Assembly: GCF_001707885.1 (NCBI RefSeq)
Contig: NZ_MASS01000018.1
Span: 1 to 64,000, forward strand
Source of the DNA: Desulfosporosinus cupriresistens
Lineage (GTDB): Bacteria; Bacillota; Desulfitobacteriia; Desulfitobacteriales; Desulfitobacteriaceae
Direction: 5' to 3'
DNA: 64,000 bases
The translations under genes and the position numbers were made by a program. Positions 15,440 to 24,688 of the stretch are shown piece by piece (positions within the stretch are counted from its first letter, which is position 1; the number at the start of each line of letters is the position of its first letter). Under the pieces are notes generated by a model. The model had not been told where the DNA came from. It saw nothing but the letters and a program-made list of their open reading frames with translations, and did no database searches.

Positions 15440-17209
15440 ATGGTTGAACTCATGGTTGTTAAAGATTATGCACAACAAATTGCTGAAGCGATTGCAACCG
15501 TTGTAAAAATCGATATAGAGATAGCGGATCATAATCTGATGCGTATTGCTGGAACTGGTAAATATCACAAAGGGGTCGGCCAATCTATGGACCGGCAGGG
15601 GTATGTGTATCAGGAGGTTCTGCGGACGGGACATCAGTTTGTGATAGAAACACCGGGGCATCATCCTCTCTGTACGCCTTGTAAAGCACGGGGGAATTGT
15701 ACAGAGAAATATGAAGTTGTTTCCCCGATCAATGTGGACGGTAAAGCGGTGGGAGCTATCGGACTTATTTGTTTTACAGAAGTCCAAGCTAAACTAATTA
15801 TAGAAAATCAGCACTCCTATCTCACGTTCTTAACGAAAATGGCTGAAACCATTGCCTTAAAACTTAAGGAGCAGGAGTTTTTAGCAGGTCTGGTTTCTGC
15901 TAATCACTATCTGAACTCTATTATTGACTGCTTGGATGAAGGGCTGCTCACTGCGGATCTGGAGGGAAACATCCTCCACTTCAATCAGGTTGCCCAACGT
16001 TTGTTTAGTGCCAATTTACTCACGCCGCGGAGAAGTCTGCATTCCTTATTCCCTTCGCAAATTGTTGCGGATATCCTTAACGTGGCGGAAAATGAGGATG
16101 AAGTCGTCGAACGTGAGGTCCATGTTGAAACCAAGAAAAATCGGGTGCAAATGGTCTTGCGAGCTTTACCTATTCACGGGGAAGATGGTATGAAGAGTAT
16201 TGCTGTGATTCTGCGGCCGTTTGATGAGATCAGTCGAATCGTCAATCGGCTGACCATTCGAGATGTCGGTCATACGATTGAGGATTTTTTGGGAGACAGT
16301 GAATCAATGTGCCAAATCCGTGAGCGAGCAAAAGTCGTTGCCGCAAGCAAATCGACCGTTTTGATTCGAGGGGAAAGCGGGACGGGTAAAGAGATGTTGG
16401 CTCGGTCGATTCATAATCTCAGTCCCCGGCAAAAAGGGGTTTTCATGGCTATTAACTGTACAGCTATTCCCGAGTCGTTGCTGGAAAGTGAATTATTTGG
16501 GTATGAAGATGGTGCATTTACTGGCGCGCGCAAAGGGGGCAAAATCGGAAAGATTGAACTGGCCAATAGGGGGACACTTTTCCTCGATGAAATCGGAGAT
16601 ATGCCGTTGTTTTTACAGGCCAAAATTCTGAGGGTGCTCCAAGAACGTCAAATCGAACGCATTGGGGGAATAACCCCGACTTCAGTCGATGTCCGTGTGA
16701 TTGCAGCCACGCATCGTAACCTGGAGCAAATGATGGCGAAGGGTGAATTTCGAGAAGATCTGTATTATCGGATCAACGTCATTCCGATGTATATCAAACC
16801 TTTACGTGACCGAAAAGAAGATTTGGCTCCTTTATGTGAGAATTTTATCCAGATCTATAATCAACAGCTCAATAAAGATGTCCGCTTTTTATCAGACGGA
16901 TTTCTGCAAAGATTGCGCGAATATCCTTGGCCGGGGAATGTCCGTGAACTTCAGAATGTTATTGAATATGCTATGAACTTAACGGAAAATTCAACGTTGA
17001 CAGAGGAGCATCTCTCTCCCAGACTGAGACAGATCGAGTTATCGGATGAGCTGGAGGGATTTAATCTTGAAACCATTGAGCGAGAGACCATTCTTCGTTG
17101 TGTCCAGACGGCCGAAGACAGTGTACGTGGGAAAGAAAAAGTGGCCAAGGCTTTAGGAATTGGAGTGGCAACTCTTTATCGAAAATTAGCGCGCTATAAT
17201 ATTCGGTAA
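15440..17209 (+). CDS. Sigma-54-dependent activator of the purine cluster (first copy)
   Basis: Bacterial enhancer-binding protein. The sensory N-terminus (about 1-140) contains the cysteine cluster CTPCKARGNC, then a PAS-like domain (about 150-260). The AAA+ domain has GESGTGKE (Walker A), GAFTGA (sigma-54 contact) and LFLDEIGDM (Walker B). A Fis-type helix-turn-helix closes the protein (EKVAKALGIGVATLYRKLARY). I place the start at ATG 15440 after GGGGG, because the second regulator in this window (37103) begins at the same homologous point; a longer frame opens at 15311. The first -24/-12 promoter and three palindromic sites lie immediately downstream, so it probably activates the xdh operon. 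The inducer is unknown but likely a purine-related metabolite. Confidence 0.9.
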   Translation: MVELMVVKDYAQQIAEAIATVVKIDIEIADHNLMRIAGTGKYHKGVGQSMDRQGYVYQEVLRTGHQFVIETPGHHPLCTPCKARGNCTEKYEVVSPINVDGKAVGAIGLICFTEVQAKLIIENQHSYLTFLTKMAETIALKLKEQEFLAGLVSANHYLNSIIDCLDEGLLTADLEGNILHFNQVAQRLFSANLLTPRRSLHSLFPSQIVADILNVAENEDEVVEREVHVETKKNRVQMVLRALPIHGEDGMKSIAVILRPFDEISRIVNRLTIRDVGHTIEDFLGDSESMCQIRERAKVVAASKSTVLIRGESGTGKEMLARSIHNLSPRQKGVFMAINCTAIPESLLESELFGYEDGAFTGARKGGKIGKIELANRGTLFLDEIGDMPLFLQAKILRVLQERQIERIGGITPTSVDVRVIAATHRNLEQMMAKGEFREDLYYRINVIPMYIKPLRDRKEDLAPLCENFIQIYNQQLNKDVRFLSDGFLQRLREYPWPGNVRELQNVIEYAMNLTENSTLTEEHLSPRLRQIELSDELEGFNLETIERETILRCVQTAEDSVRGKEKVAKALGIGVATLYRKLARYNIR

Positions 17210-17273
17210 TTTTTGTAAAACGCTATTTTCTGGGCATACTGTGCTGAGGACGAGGCTTCAGGCTATAATAAGC

Positions 17274-17367
17274 TTATCATATTGATAAGCTTATTATCTT
17301 TTTGATAATCAGGTGTTTTTCTTTAAAAATGTCGATATAGTAAGGAGAAATCTTATCGGTTTGATAA
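17274..17367 (+). promoter_or_regulatory. Three palindromic activator sites, TTATC-N5-GATAA
   Basis: TTATC-N5-GATAA occurs at 17274-17288, 17294-17308 and 17353-17367. The first two centres are 20 bp apart, two helical turns. They lie 62-155 bp upstream of the -24 element at 17429, the usual range for upstream activator sequences of a sigma-54 activator. The protein coded just upstream (15440-17209) is the natural candidate to bind. Confidence 0.65.
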
Positions 17368-17428
17368 ACCTCGTTCCTTAACCCTAACAAAAGTCGGTAA
17401 TTGAGTCTCCTTGCGACATTGTATTTGC

Positions 17429-17444
17429 TGGCATGAATTTTGCA
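17429..17444 (+). promoter_or_regulatory. Sigma-54 promoter of the xdh operon
   Basis: TGGCATGAATTTTGCA has GG and GC separated by exactly 10 bases, matching the -24/-12 consensus. It lies 117 bp before the xanthine dehydrogenase gene start. Confidence 0.8.
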
Positions 17445-17560
17445 ATAGTTAATAAATAGTAGGTTTTGCACGTGTCGTGGAGAAGAAAATTTGCTTTGTC
17501 CAGTTTAGGTGCTGCTCTGCAGTATTGATATTCGATAAATGTTGGGACGGAGGGAAATAA

Positions 17561-19924
17561 ATGGCTTATACAGTTGTAGGGAAAAGTGTCCGAAGAGTGG
17601 ATGCTGTTGCTAAGGTAACAGGTAAAGCTAAGTATACGGATGATTTTTATGAGCGTGACATGTTAGTCGGCAAGATTCTGCATAGCCCCTATGCTCATGC
17701 GATCATTAAAACGATTGATGTGAGTAAAGCTAAAGCCTTGCCCGGTGTGGAAGCTGTGTTAACTTATAAAGACCTACCGCGAATTAACTATGCTACTTCT
17801 TTGCCAGGAATGATCGGAGATGTTCAGGATGATGCAGAGGATGAAGAAGAGCGGATTAAATTCGGTACGGCAGGACATCCCTATTCGCTGGATCCTAGTC
17901 ATAGGGATGTAGAAGATCGCCATATTTTAGCGAAGAAGGTTCGATTTGTAGGAGATGCTATTGCGGCGGTCGTGGCGACGGATGAGCTTATTGCCGCAAA
18001 GGCTTTAAAATTAATTGAGGTTGAATATGAAGTATTGGAAGCACTAACGAGCACGGAGGCGGCACTTAAAGACGGTGCTCCGTTGATTCACGAAGGACGC
18101 GCAAGTAACATTTTAGCTTCCGGTGGGTTTGCCATCGGAGATATAGAAGAAGCCTTTAAAGAATCGGATCATATCTTTGAAGGGGAGTACGAAACAAGCA
18201 TCGTCCAGCATTGTCATATGGAAAATCAAACTTCCTATGCTTATCAGGATATGGATGGGCGGATTGTGATCGTCACCTCGACCCAGATTCCCCAGATTGT
18301 GCGCCGAGTTGTTGCTCAAGCGCTGGGGATTCCCTGGGGTCGGGTGCGCGTGATCAAACCCTATGTTGGCGGTGGGTTTGGCAACAAGCAAGATGTTGCT
18401 ATTGAACCATTAAACGCGGCGATGACCTTAGCAGTGGGCGGGAGACCGGTAAAAATAGAACTCTCGCGGGAAGAGAGTATGACGGATACCCGTACTCGTC
18501 ATGCTTTTAAATTTAAAATTAAAACTGGCATCAATCAAGATGGTAAAATCATCGGAATTCATATTAGGGCGATTTCTAATACGGGGGCCTATGCCTCGCA
18601 CGGTCACTCCATAGCGGGCAGTGCTGGGGGGAAATTCCGCTATCTCTATCCGACTAAGGCCTTGAAATATGACCCCATGACGGTTTACACGAACTTACCA
18701 GTCGCTGGGGCGATGCGAGGGTACGGGTGTCCACAAATATTTTATGCGTTTGAATCCCATCTGGAGGATATTGCTAAACGGCTGAATATTGATCCCATCG
18801 AAATTCGCCGCAAGAACTTTGTGGAAGTCGGGTATGTTGATCCAGTGAGTAAAAACAAGGTCACGAGCTGTGGTATCCGTGAGTGTATTGATAAGGGCAA
18901 GGCCTTAATCAAGTGGGATGAGAAAAAGGCTTTATATAAAGAACAGAGCGGGCATAAGCTCAGGGGTTTGGGCATGGCTTGCTTTAGTTACGCCTCAGGA
19001 ACTTACCCGGTTGCCTTAGAGCTGGCCGGTGCTCGGATTGTCTTAAACCAAGATGGTTCAGTCCAACTACAGATTGGGGCCACGGATACCGGGCAGGGCA
19101 GTGATACCGTCTTTGGCCAGATGGTAGCTGAAGTGTTGGGACTCCCGATGGAGATGGTTCATGTTCTCTCTACTCAAGATACAGACATTTCCCCGTTTGA
19201 TACAGGGTGTTACGCTTCAAGACAAACCTATGTTTCCGGAATGGCGGTTGAAAAGGCTGCGCTCGAGGTTAAGGAAAAGATCCTCGGCTTTGCAGCGAGC
19301 ATGACAGATATTCCGGTGGATAGAATTGATCTCGTGGATCAAAAAATTGTCTATAAGCATTCCGGGGAAAGCGTCTTGACCTTAGAACAAGTCGCCATGC
19401 AGTCCTACTATGATCTCCTGCGGGCCAAACCGATTACGAGCGATATTTCCAATAATGCTCGTATTAATGCTATCCCGTTTGGGGTAACCTTTGCTGAGGT
19501 CGAAGTCGATATTAAGACCGGCAAGATTGAGGTCTTAGAAATTTACAATGTTCATGATTCCGGGACGATTGTCAATCCAAAAATGGCTGAGGGGCAAGTC
19601 CAGGGTGGGGTGAGTATGGGCATTGGTTATGCGCTGTCTGAACAGTTGCTCTTTGATGAAGTGACGGGTAAAGCGCTGAATAATAACTTGCTGGATTATA
19701 AACTTCCCACCATTATGGATACACCGGAGATTGGTGTGGCTTTCGTGGAAACTCACGAGCCTACCGGGCCCTTTGGCGTTAAATCTCTGGGAGAACCTCC
19801 AACTATTACCCCAGCTCCTGCGATTCGCAACGCTGTCTTGGATGCGACGGGTGTCTCGTTTAATCGGTTGCCGATGAATCCGCAGCGGGTATTTGAAGGT
19901 TTCAAAGAAGCTGGTTTAATCTAG
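17561..19924 (+). CDS. xdhA: Xanthine dehydrogenase, molybdopterin-binding subunit
   Basis: Large catalytic subunit of a three-subunit molybdenum hydroxylase that oxidises hypoxanthine/xanthine to urate, or runs in reverse in some anaerobes. The 787 residues contain the small a/b hammerhead domain (about 15-150), the Mo-pterin domains with VGGGFGNKQD and GAMRGYGCPQ, and the catalytic Glu region GVKSLGEPP near the C-terminus. The start ATG follows GGACGGAGGGAAATAA. The FAD and iron-sulfur subunit genes follow directly, with a 15-base gap and then an overlap. A sigma-54 promoter lies upstream. Exact substrate is inferred from the purine-gene context. Confidence 0.92.
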   Translation: MAYTVVGKSVRRVDAVAKVTGKAKYTDDFYERDMLVGKILHSPYAHAIIKTIDVSKAKALPGVEAVLTYKDLPRINYATSLPGMIGDVQDDAEDEEERIKFGTAGHPYSLDPSHRDVEDRHILAKKVRFVGDAIAAVVATDELIAAKALKLIEVEYEVLEALTSTEAALKDGAPLIHEGRASNILASGGFAIGDIEEAFKESDHIFEGEYETSIVQHCHMENQTSYAYQDMDGRIVIVTSTQIPQIVRRVVAQALGIPWGRVRVIKPYVGGGFGNKQDVAIEPLNAAMTLAVGGRPVKIELSREESMTDTRTRHAFKFKIKTGINQDGKIIGIHIRAISNTGAYASHGHSIAGSAGGKFRYLYPTKALKYDPMTVYTNLPVAGAMRGYGCPQIFYAFESHLEDIAKRLNIDPIEIRRKNFVEVGYVDPVSKNKVTSCGIRECIDKGKALIKWDEKKALYKEQSGHKLRGLGMACFSYASGTYPVALELAGARIVLNQDGSVQLQIGATDTGQGSDTVFGQMVAEVLGLPMEMVHVLSTQDTDISPFDTGCYASRQTYVSGMAVEKAALEVKEKILGFAASMTDIPVDRIDLVDQKIVYKHSGESVLTLEQVAMQSYYDLLRAKPITSDISNNARINAIPFGVTFAEVEVDIKTGKIEVLEIYNVHDSGTIVNPKMAEGQVQGGVSMGIGYALSEQLLFDEVTGKALNNNLLDYKLPTIMDTPEIGVAFVETHEPTGPFGVKSLGEPPTITPAPAIRNAVLDATGVSFNRLPMNPQRVFEGFKEAGLI

Positions 19925-19939
19925 GAAGGCGGTGATCAG

Positions 19940-20821
19940 ATGTACGATATTATTGGTTATTGTGAAGCGGAGACCGTTAGTGAAGCAACGGCGCTCCTTG
20001 CCCAAAACCCCAATCTAAGACTCATTGCAGGTGGGACAGATGTACTCATCAAAATGCATGGTGGCCAGATTGAAGCTGCGGAGCTGCTTAGTTTGCGCAA
20101 GATAAAATCCCTCGCCGAGATTCGGAAGGCTGAGGATGGAACCGTTGTCATTGGCGCGATGGCTACCTTTACGAAGGTTTTTAACGATCCAATCCTGCGG
20201 GAAGTAATCCCTATCTTGACGGAGGCGGCAATCTCCATGGGAGGGCCGCAAATTAGAAATATTGCCACAATCGGTGGAAATGTCTGTAATGGGGCAACCT
20301 CTGCAGACAGTGCCTCCTCGTTGTTTGCACTCAATGCCCAATTGAAATTAGTGAGTCAGCAAGGTGAACGCCTCGTTCCAATTCGTGAATTTTACCTGGG
20401 GCCAGGCCAGGTGGCTCTGAAACCCGGCGAAATTCTTACGGAAATTCACATTTCCTCGGACGATTACCAAGGGTTTGGCGGTCAGTACATTAAATTTGCC
20501 ATGCGTGAGGCGATGGATATTGCCACGCTGGCTGTCTCGGTCGTTTGCAAATTGCATGGAAAAACCTTCGAAGAGGTTAGAATTGGACTCGGGGTAGCAG
20601 GTCCAACGCCTCTGAGGTGTCTGGAAGCGGAAGTATATGCCTCAGGAAAAGACGTTTCAGAGGAAACTGTGGCGGAGATTGGAAAGTTGGCGGTTAACTC
20701 GGCTAAAGCCCGAACCTCTTGGCGAGCGTCGAAAGACTATCGGGAGCATCTTGTGGAAGAACTTGTGCAAAGAGCTTTGAAAACAGCCATTGTTAACGCA
20801 GGAGGTGAGCAACTTGTTTAA
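19940..20821 (+). CDS. xdhB: Xanthine dehydrogenase, FAD-binding subunit
   Basis: Medium (CutM/CoxM-like) subunit that passes electrons from the iron-sulfur clusters to FAD and then to NAD or another acceptor. The 293 residues show the FAD-binding motifs LIAGGTDVLIKMH and IGGNVCNGATSADSASSL, and the C-terminal CO-dehydrogenase flavoprotein domain. It starts 15 bases after the large subunit with ribosome site GGAAGGCGGTG, and its last codons overlap the small subunit start. Confidence 0.92.
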   Translation: MYDIIGYCEAETVSEATALLAQNPNLRLIAGGTDVLIKMHGGQIEAAELLSLRKIKSLAEIRKAEDGTVVIGAMATFTKVFNDPILREVIPILTEAAISMGGPQIRNIATIGGNVCNGATSADSASSLFALNAQLKLVSQQGERLVPIREFYLGPGQVALKPGEILTEIHISSDDYQGFGGQYIKFAMREAMDIATLAVSVVCKLHGKTFEEVRIGLGVAGPTPLRCLEAEVYASGKDVSEETVAEIGKLAVNSAKARTSWRASKDYREHLVEELVQRALKTAIVNAGGEQLV

Positions 20822-21338
20822 AAGAATTGCGTTTTCTGTCAATGGTAAAGCCTTTAATTTTGAAGTCGATATCCGTGAATCGTTGCTGGAGATGTTGAGA
20901 AGTCGGTTAGGGTACACTGGAACTAAAAAGGGCTGTGGGGTTGGAGAATGTGGAGCATGTAGTGTGCTCATTGACGGTGTTCCTTTTGATTCCTGCATTT
21001 ATCTAGCGGTCTGGGCCGACGGTAAGGAGATTACGACGATTGAAGGTGTGGCCTCAAAAAGTGGGGAGCTCTCTGAGGTCCAAAAGGCCTTTGTTGATGA
21101 AGGTGCTGTACAGTGCGGTTTTTGTACTCCTGGCCTTGTCTTAACAACTACGGCCCTGGCGGAGAGCGGCAAAGAGTATACTCGGGATGAGCTTAAACGA
21201 GAACTTTCGGGGCATCTCTGTCGCTGTACAGGGTATCAGAGCATCTTAAAGGCAGCTGAAAAATCGTTAGAAGGGCATATTTGCACTAGTGTGGATAGCC
21301 CTCATTATAAACAACAACATGAAAGAAATGAGGGATAA
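20814..21338 (+). CDS. xdhC: Xanthine dehydrogenase, 2Fe-2S subunit
   Basis: Small electron-transfer subunit with two 2Fe-2S clusters. The plant-type cluster uses KGCGVGECGACSVLIDG plus a later Cys (FDSC). The second cluster uses CGFCTPG and CRCTGYQ. I choose the TTG at 20814, five bases after GGAGGTGA; a frame also opens at 20790, but that region is the end of xdhB. The stop of xdhB at 20821 overlaps the start, indicating coupling. Length (174 residues) fits the family. Confidence 0.92.
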   Translation: MFKRIAFSVNGKAFNFEVDIRESLLEMLRSRLGYTGTKKGCGVGECGACSVLIDGVPFDSCIYLAVWADGKEITTIEGVASKSGELSEVQKAFVDEGAVQCGFCTPGLVLTTTALAESGKEYTRDELKRELSGHLCRCTGYQSILKAAEKSLEGHICTSVDSPHYKQQHERNEG

Positions 21339-21342
21339 TAAT

Positions 21343-24300
21343 ATGATGAGTGACAAGATGATCCCAATCCCCTTTAAGAAATTAGTTAATTGGATGTTCG
21401 AGGAATATAAACGAACTCGAACTATTTTCGGGATATCTGAAGGGAAGTTTTTCCATAAAACGAACGACCAGGCCATTCAGCTCTTTGGAGAAACTATGGA
21501 GACGCCAGTCGGTCCCGCAGCAGGTCCCCATACTCAGCTGGCCCAAAATATTATCGCGTCTTATCTAAGCGGCAGCCGTTTCTTCGAACTGAAATCGGTC
21601 CAAATTATGGATGAGCTAGAAATTCCGAAGCCCTGTATTCTGGCAGAGGATGAATGTTATAACACGGAGTGGTCTACGGAGCTTCCAATTATGGGTGCTT
21701 TTAATGAGTATGTGAAAGCATGGTTTGCTCTGCACGTTCTCCAGAAAGAGCTATTTAACCAAAGTGATCGACGTTTTATGTTTAACATGAGTGTGGGGTA
21801 TGACCTGAAGGGGATTCAGTCTTCTAAAGTTGATCAATTCATTGAAGGGCTTAAAGATGCCTCGGGGACAGCAGTTTTTCAGGAGTGTCTTACCTCTTTG
21901 CTTGAAAATGTCAACCAATTCGAGAAAATCGACCGAGCTTATGTCGAGCAGATTTCACCAAATATCTGTTCGTCGATCACCCTATCGACCATGCATGGTT
22001 GTCCGCCGGCGGAAATCGAAGCGATTATCAAATACTTAATCAGCGAAAAGAAACTGCATACGTTTGTGAAGATGAATCCAACGCTTTTGGGTTATGAGTA
22101 TGTCAGGAACACTTTCGATAAAATGGGTTACCGTTATATTCAACTTAAAGAAGAATCCTTTACGCATGACCTCCAGTTTAATGATGGCATTGAGATGTTA
22201 AAACGTCTCAAAGTTTTCGCTGCGGAGAAGCAAAAAGACTTTGGGGTCAAGATGTCTAACACCTTGCCCGTCAAGATTGGACGATCAGAGTTGCCGGGCG
22301 AGGAGATGTATATGTCCGGTCGGTCGCTTTATCCCTTGACGATTAATCTAGCCTATAAGCTGGCTGCTCAGTTCAATGGGGATCTCAAAATTTCCTATTC
22401 GGGTGGAGCGGATGCTTTCAATATTGGAAGAATCTTTGAGACGGGAATCCAGCCGATTACTGTGGCTACAACGTTGCTTAAGCCTGGTGCCTATATGCGC
22501 TTTAAACAACTGGCCGATCTTTTAAGTCCTTTAATGGCTAATCAGCAGTCTAGCAAACTTGATATGGAAAAATTAAAAGCTCTGGCCGAGAGTGCGTTTG
22601 ACGATGCCAATCATCTCAAAGAAAAGAGAGATGTCGTCAATCGCAAAACAGAACTTAAACTGCCTTTGCTCGATTGTTTCCTTGCGCCTTGTACCGTCGG
22701 GTGTCCCATTGAGCAGGATGTTCCAGAGTATCTTCGCTTAGTTGGCGAAGGGCGATATGAAGAAGCATACGAGGTCATTGTGTCTAAAAACCCATTCCCC
22801 TTCATTACAGGAACTATTTGTACTCATAACTGCATGACGAAGTGTACTCGTCTAGATTATGATGAGTCAGTGCATATCCGGGGGCAGAAATTGGTGGCTG
22901 CAGAAAAAGGTTATGAGGGATATATGCAGAAAATTTCTGCGCTCGAGCCTAAGTCGTCAGCTAAAGTAGCCGTAATTGGAGCTGGTCCGTCGGGACTTGC
23001 TGCTGCCTACTTCCTGGCCAAAGGAGGTATGGAAGTCACTGTTTTTGATAAACGGGCGAAAGCTGGCGGTACGGTCGAATATGTGATTCCAGACTTTAGG
23101 ATCTCGAAAGAAGCAATTAGTAAGGACAGTAAGCTTATCGAGAAAATGGGCGTCAAGTTTGAATTCGGGATTGATCCAAATGTATCCGTCGCGGCATACA
23201 AAGCGAAAGGATTTCAGTATATTTATCTAGCGATTGGTGCGGGCAAGACGAATGTTCTGGAGTTAAAAGGGGAAACTAAGCGAGTTAGGGGAGCGATTCC
23301 CTTCTTAGAGGCCTTTAAGGCCAACCCGGATGCATTACAACTTGGGAAGAACGTGGCTGTGGTTGGAGGCGGCAATTCCGCTATGGATGCTGCTCGTGCT
23401 GCACTACGAGTCAAAGGTGTAGAGAACGTCTATATCGTCTATCGCCGGACGAAAGATTACATGCCGGCAGACCATGAAGAATTACTTTATGCCGTCAAAG
23501 ATGGAGTTATTTTCAAGGAACTGCTTGCCCCGATTTCGCTGACAGAGGGTGTCTTGAAATGCCAGGCCATGGAGCTGGGCCAACCGGATGCTTCCGGGCG
23601 CAGAAGCCCTGTGACCAAAGAGGGTGTGTTTGAAGAGTTACCGATCGATACCGTTTTGTCGGCGATTGGAGAGCTGATTGATTATGACCTCTTGAAGAAC
23701 AATGGAATCGAAGTAAGCGATAAAGGAGTAATCCGCGTCAATGAAGAAACGCTGGAAACCAGTGTGGAAAATGTCTTTATCGGTGGAGATGCTCTCGTTG
23801 GACCCTGGACAGTGGTCGGAGCTGCCAAACATGGCACGAAAGTAGCCAAAGCTATTTTGGAAAAAGAGCAGTTTGAGTTTAAACAAGAAGCTGCGTCACG
23901 GGTCACCTTTAATCAGGAAAATCAGTTATTAGAAATTGCTCAAAAGAAAGCAGTTCTGAAGCCAGTCAGCGATCAGGAACAGGAATCAAGCAGGTGCTTA
24001 GAGTGTAATAAAGTGTGTAATATCTGTACAGAGGTCTGCCCAAATCGGGCCAATGTGATGATTCCGGTTAATGGCCAAGGTTTAACTAATTTGAATCAGA
24101 TCCTGCACGTCGATGGGATGTGTAATGTCTGTGGAAACTGTGCGACCTTCTGCCCGTATTCCAGTGAGCCGTACAAGGCTAAATTTACTCTTTTCTGGAC
24201 TGAGAAAGATTTCCAGGATAGTCCTAATAGTGGTTTTTATTTCTTAGGTGACGGCACGGAAGGAGAATTTATGCTTCGCCTAGATGAGCAGATCGTCAAA

Positions 24301-24405
24301 GTGAAATTTGACGAATTCGGTAAAACAAATGTGCCGGTTGATGATAAGATTGCGGCCTTTATATGGACCGTCTATAAAGACTATGCTTATCTGTATAGAG
24401 TTTAA
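21343..24405 (+). CDS. ygfK: YgfK, iron-sulfur flavoprotein of purine catabolism
   Basis: Large (about 1020 residues) cytosolic oxidoreductase, called putative selenate reductase subunit in E. coli and part of the anaerobic urate-degradation gene set. Residues 1-430 form a dihydroorotate-dehydrogenase-like barrel (GPAAGPHTQLAQNI). Next comes a GltD-like half with cysteines CFLAPCTVGCP and CTHNCMTKC, FAD site VAVIGAGPSGLAAAYFLAKG and NAD(P) site VVGGGNSAMDAAR. The C-terminus has two 4Fe-4S sets (CLECNKVCNICTEVCPN and CNVCGNCATFCPY). Starts ATG 21343 after TGAGGGA, directly behind xdhC. It probably handles electrons of ring reduction or hydroxylation; the exact reaction is not settled from sequence. 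Confidence 0.88.
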   Translation: MMSDKMIPIPFKKLVNWMFEEYKRTRTIFGISEGKFFHKTNDQAIQLFGETMETPVGPAAGPHTQLAQNIIASYLSGSRFFELKSVQIMDELEIPKPCILAEDECYNTEWSTELPIMGAFNEYVKAWFALHVLQKELFNQSDRRFMFNMSVGYDLKGIQSSKVDQFIEGLKDASGTAVFQECLTSLLENVNQFEKIDRAYVEQISPNICSSITLSTMHGCPPAEIEAIIKYLISEKKLHTFVKMNPTLLGYEYVRNTFDKMGYRYIQLKEESFTHDLQFNDGIEMLKRLKVFAAEKQKDFGVKMSNTLPVKIGRSELPGEEMYMSGRSLYPLTINLAYKLAAQFNGDLKISYSGGADAFNIGRIFETGIQPITVATTLLKPGAYMRFKQLADLLSPLMANQQSSKLDMEKLKALAESAFDDANHLKEKRDVVNRKTELKLPLLDCFLAPCTVGCPIEQDVPEYLRLVGEGRYEEAYEVIVSKNPFPFITGTICTHNCMTKCTRLDYDESVHIRGQKLVAAEKGYEGYMQKISALEPKSSAKVAVIGAGPSGLAAAYFLAKGGMEVTVFDKRAKAGGTVEYVIPDFRISKEAISKDSKLIEKMGVKFEFGIDPNVSVAAYKAKGFQYIYLAIGAGKTNVLELKGETKRVRGAIPFLEAFKANPDALQLGKNVAVVGGGNSAMDAARAALRVKGVENVYIVYRRTKDYMPADHEELLYAVKDGVIFKELLAPISLTEGVLKCQAMELGQPDASGRRSPVTKEGVFEELPIDTVLSAIGELIDYDLLKNNGIEVSDKGVIRVNEETLETSVENVFIGGDALVGPWTVVGAAKHGTKVAKAILEKEQFEFKQEAASRVTFNQENQLLEIAQKKAVLKPVSDQEQESSRCLECNKVCNICTEVCPNRANVMIPVNGQGLTNLNQILHVDGMCNVCGNCATFCPYSSEPYKAKFTLFWTEKDFQDSPNSGFYFLGDGTEGEFMLRLDEQIVKVKFDEFGKTNVPVDDKIAAFIWTVYKDYAYLYRV

Positions 24406-24520
24406 AATTACATGATCGTTTAAGTGAGTGACGTTCTTTTAATCTCTCTAATCCCTCGTTATTGTTATCGGATCGTGTGAAGAGTCCTGCAATTCAGCAT
24501 TCCTAGTCATTTTGTCGATT

Positions 24521-24536
24521 TGGCACGAATATTGCT
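24521..24536 (+). promoter_or_regulatory. Sigma-54 promoter of the purine permease
   Basis: TGGCACGAATATTGCT is a near-perfect -24/-12 element with correct spacing, 153 bp before the permease start. The surrounding gap (24406-24688) has only a half copy of the activator palindrome (TTATC near 24466). Confidence 0.85.
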
Positions 24537-24688
24537 ATTGAAAGTGATAGAGAGGCAAGAGAAATTCCTCATGAAAGTTAAACGCCTTGAATTTGTTGCA
24601 GGACCTCTTTTGAGGACAATGATTAATAAGGGGGTGGTTCAGGCCTCAGTTTGATTTTACCGCAGTGATAATAAGGAGGAAAGTAATA

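Noticed and set aside
24406-24688. Purine riboswitch ahead of the permease
   Set aside because: No three-way core with the conserved junction bases; control by sigma-54 is directly visible.
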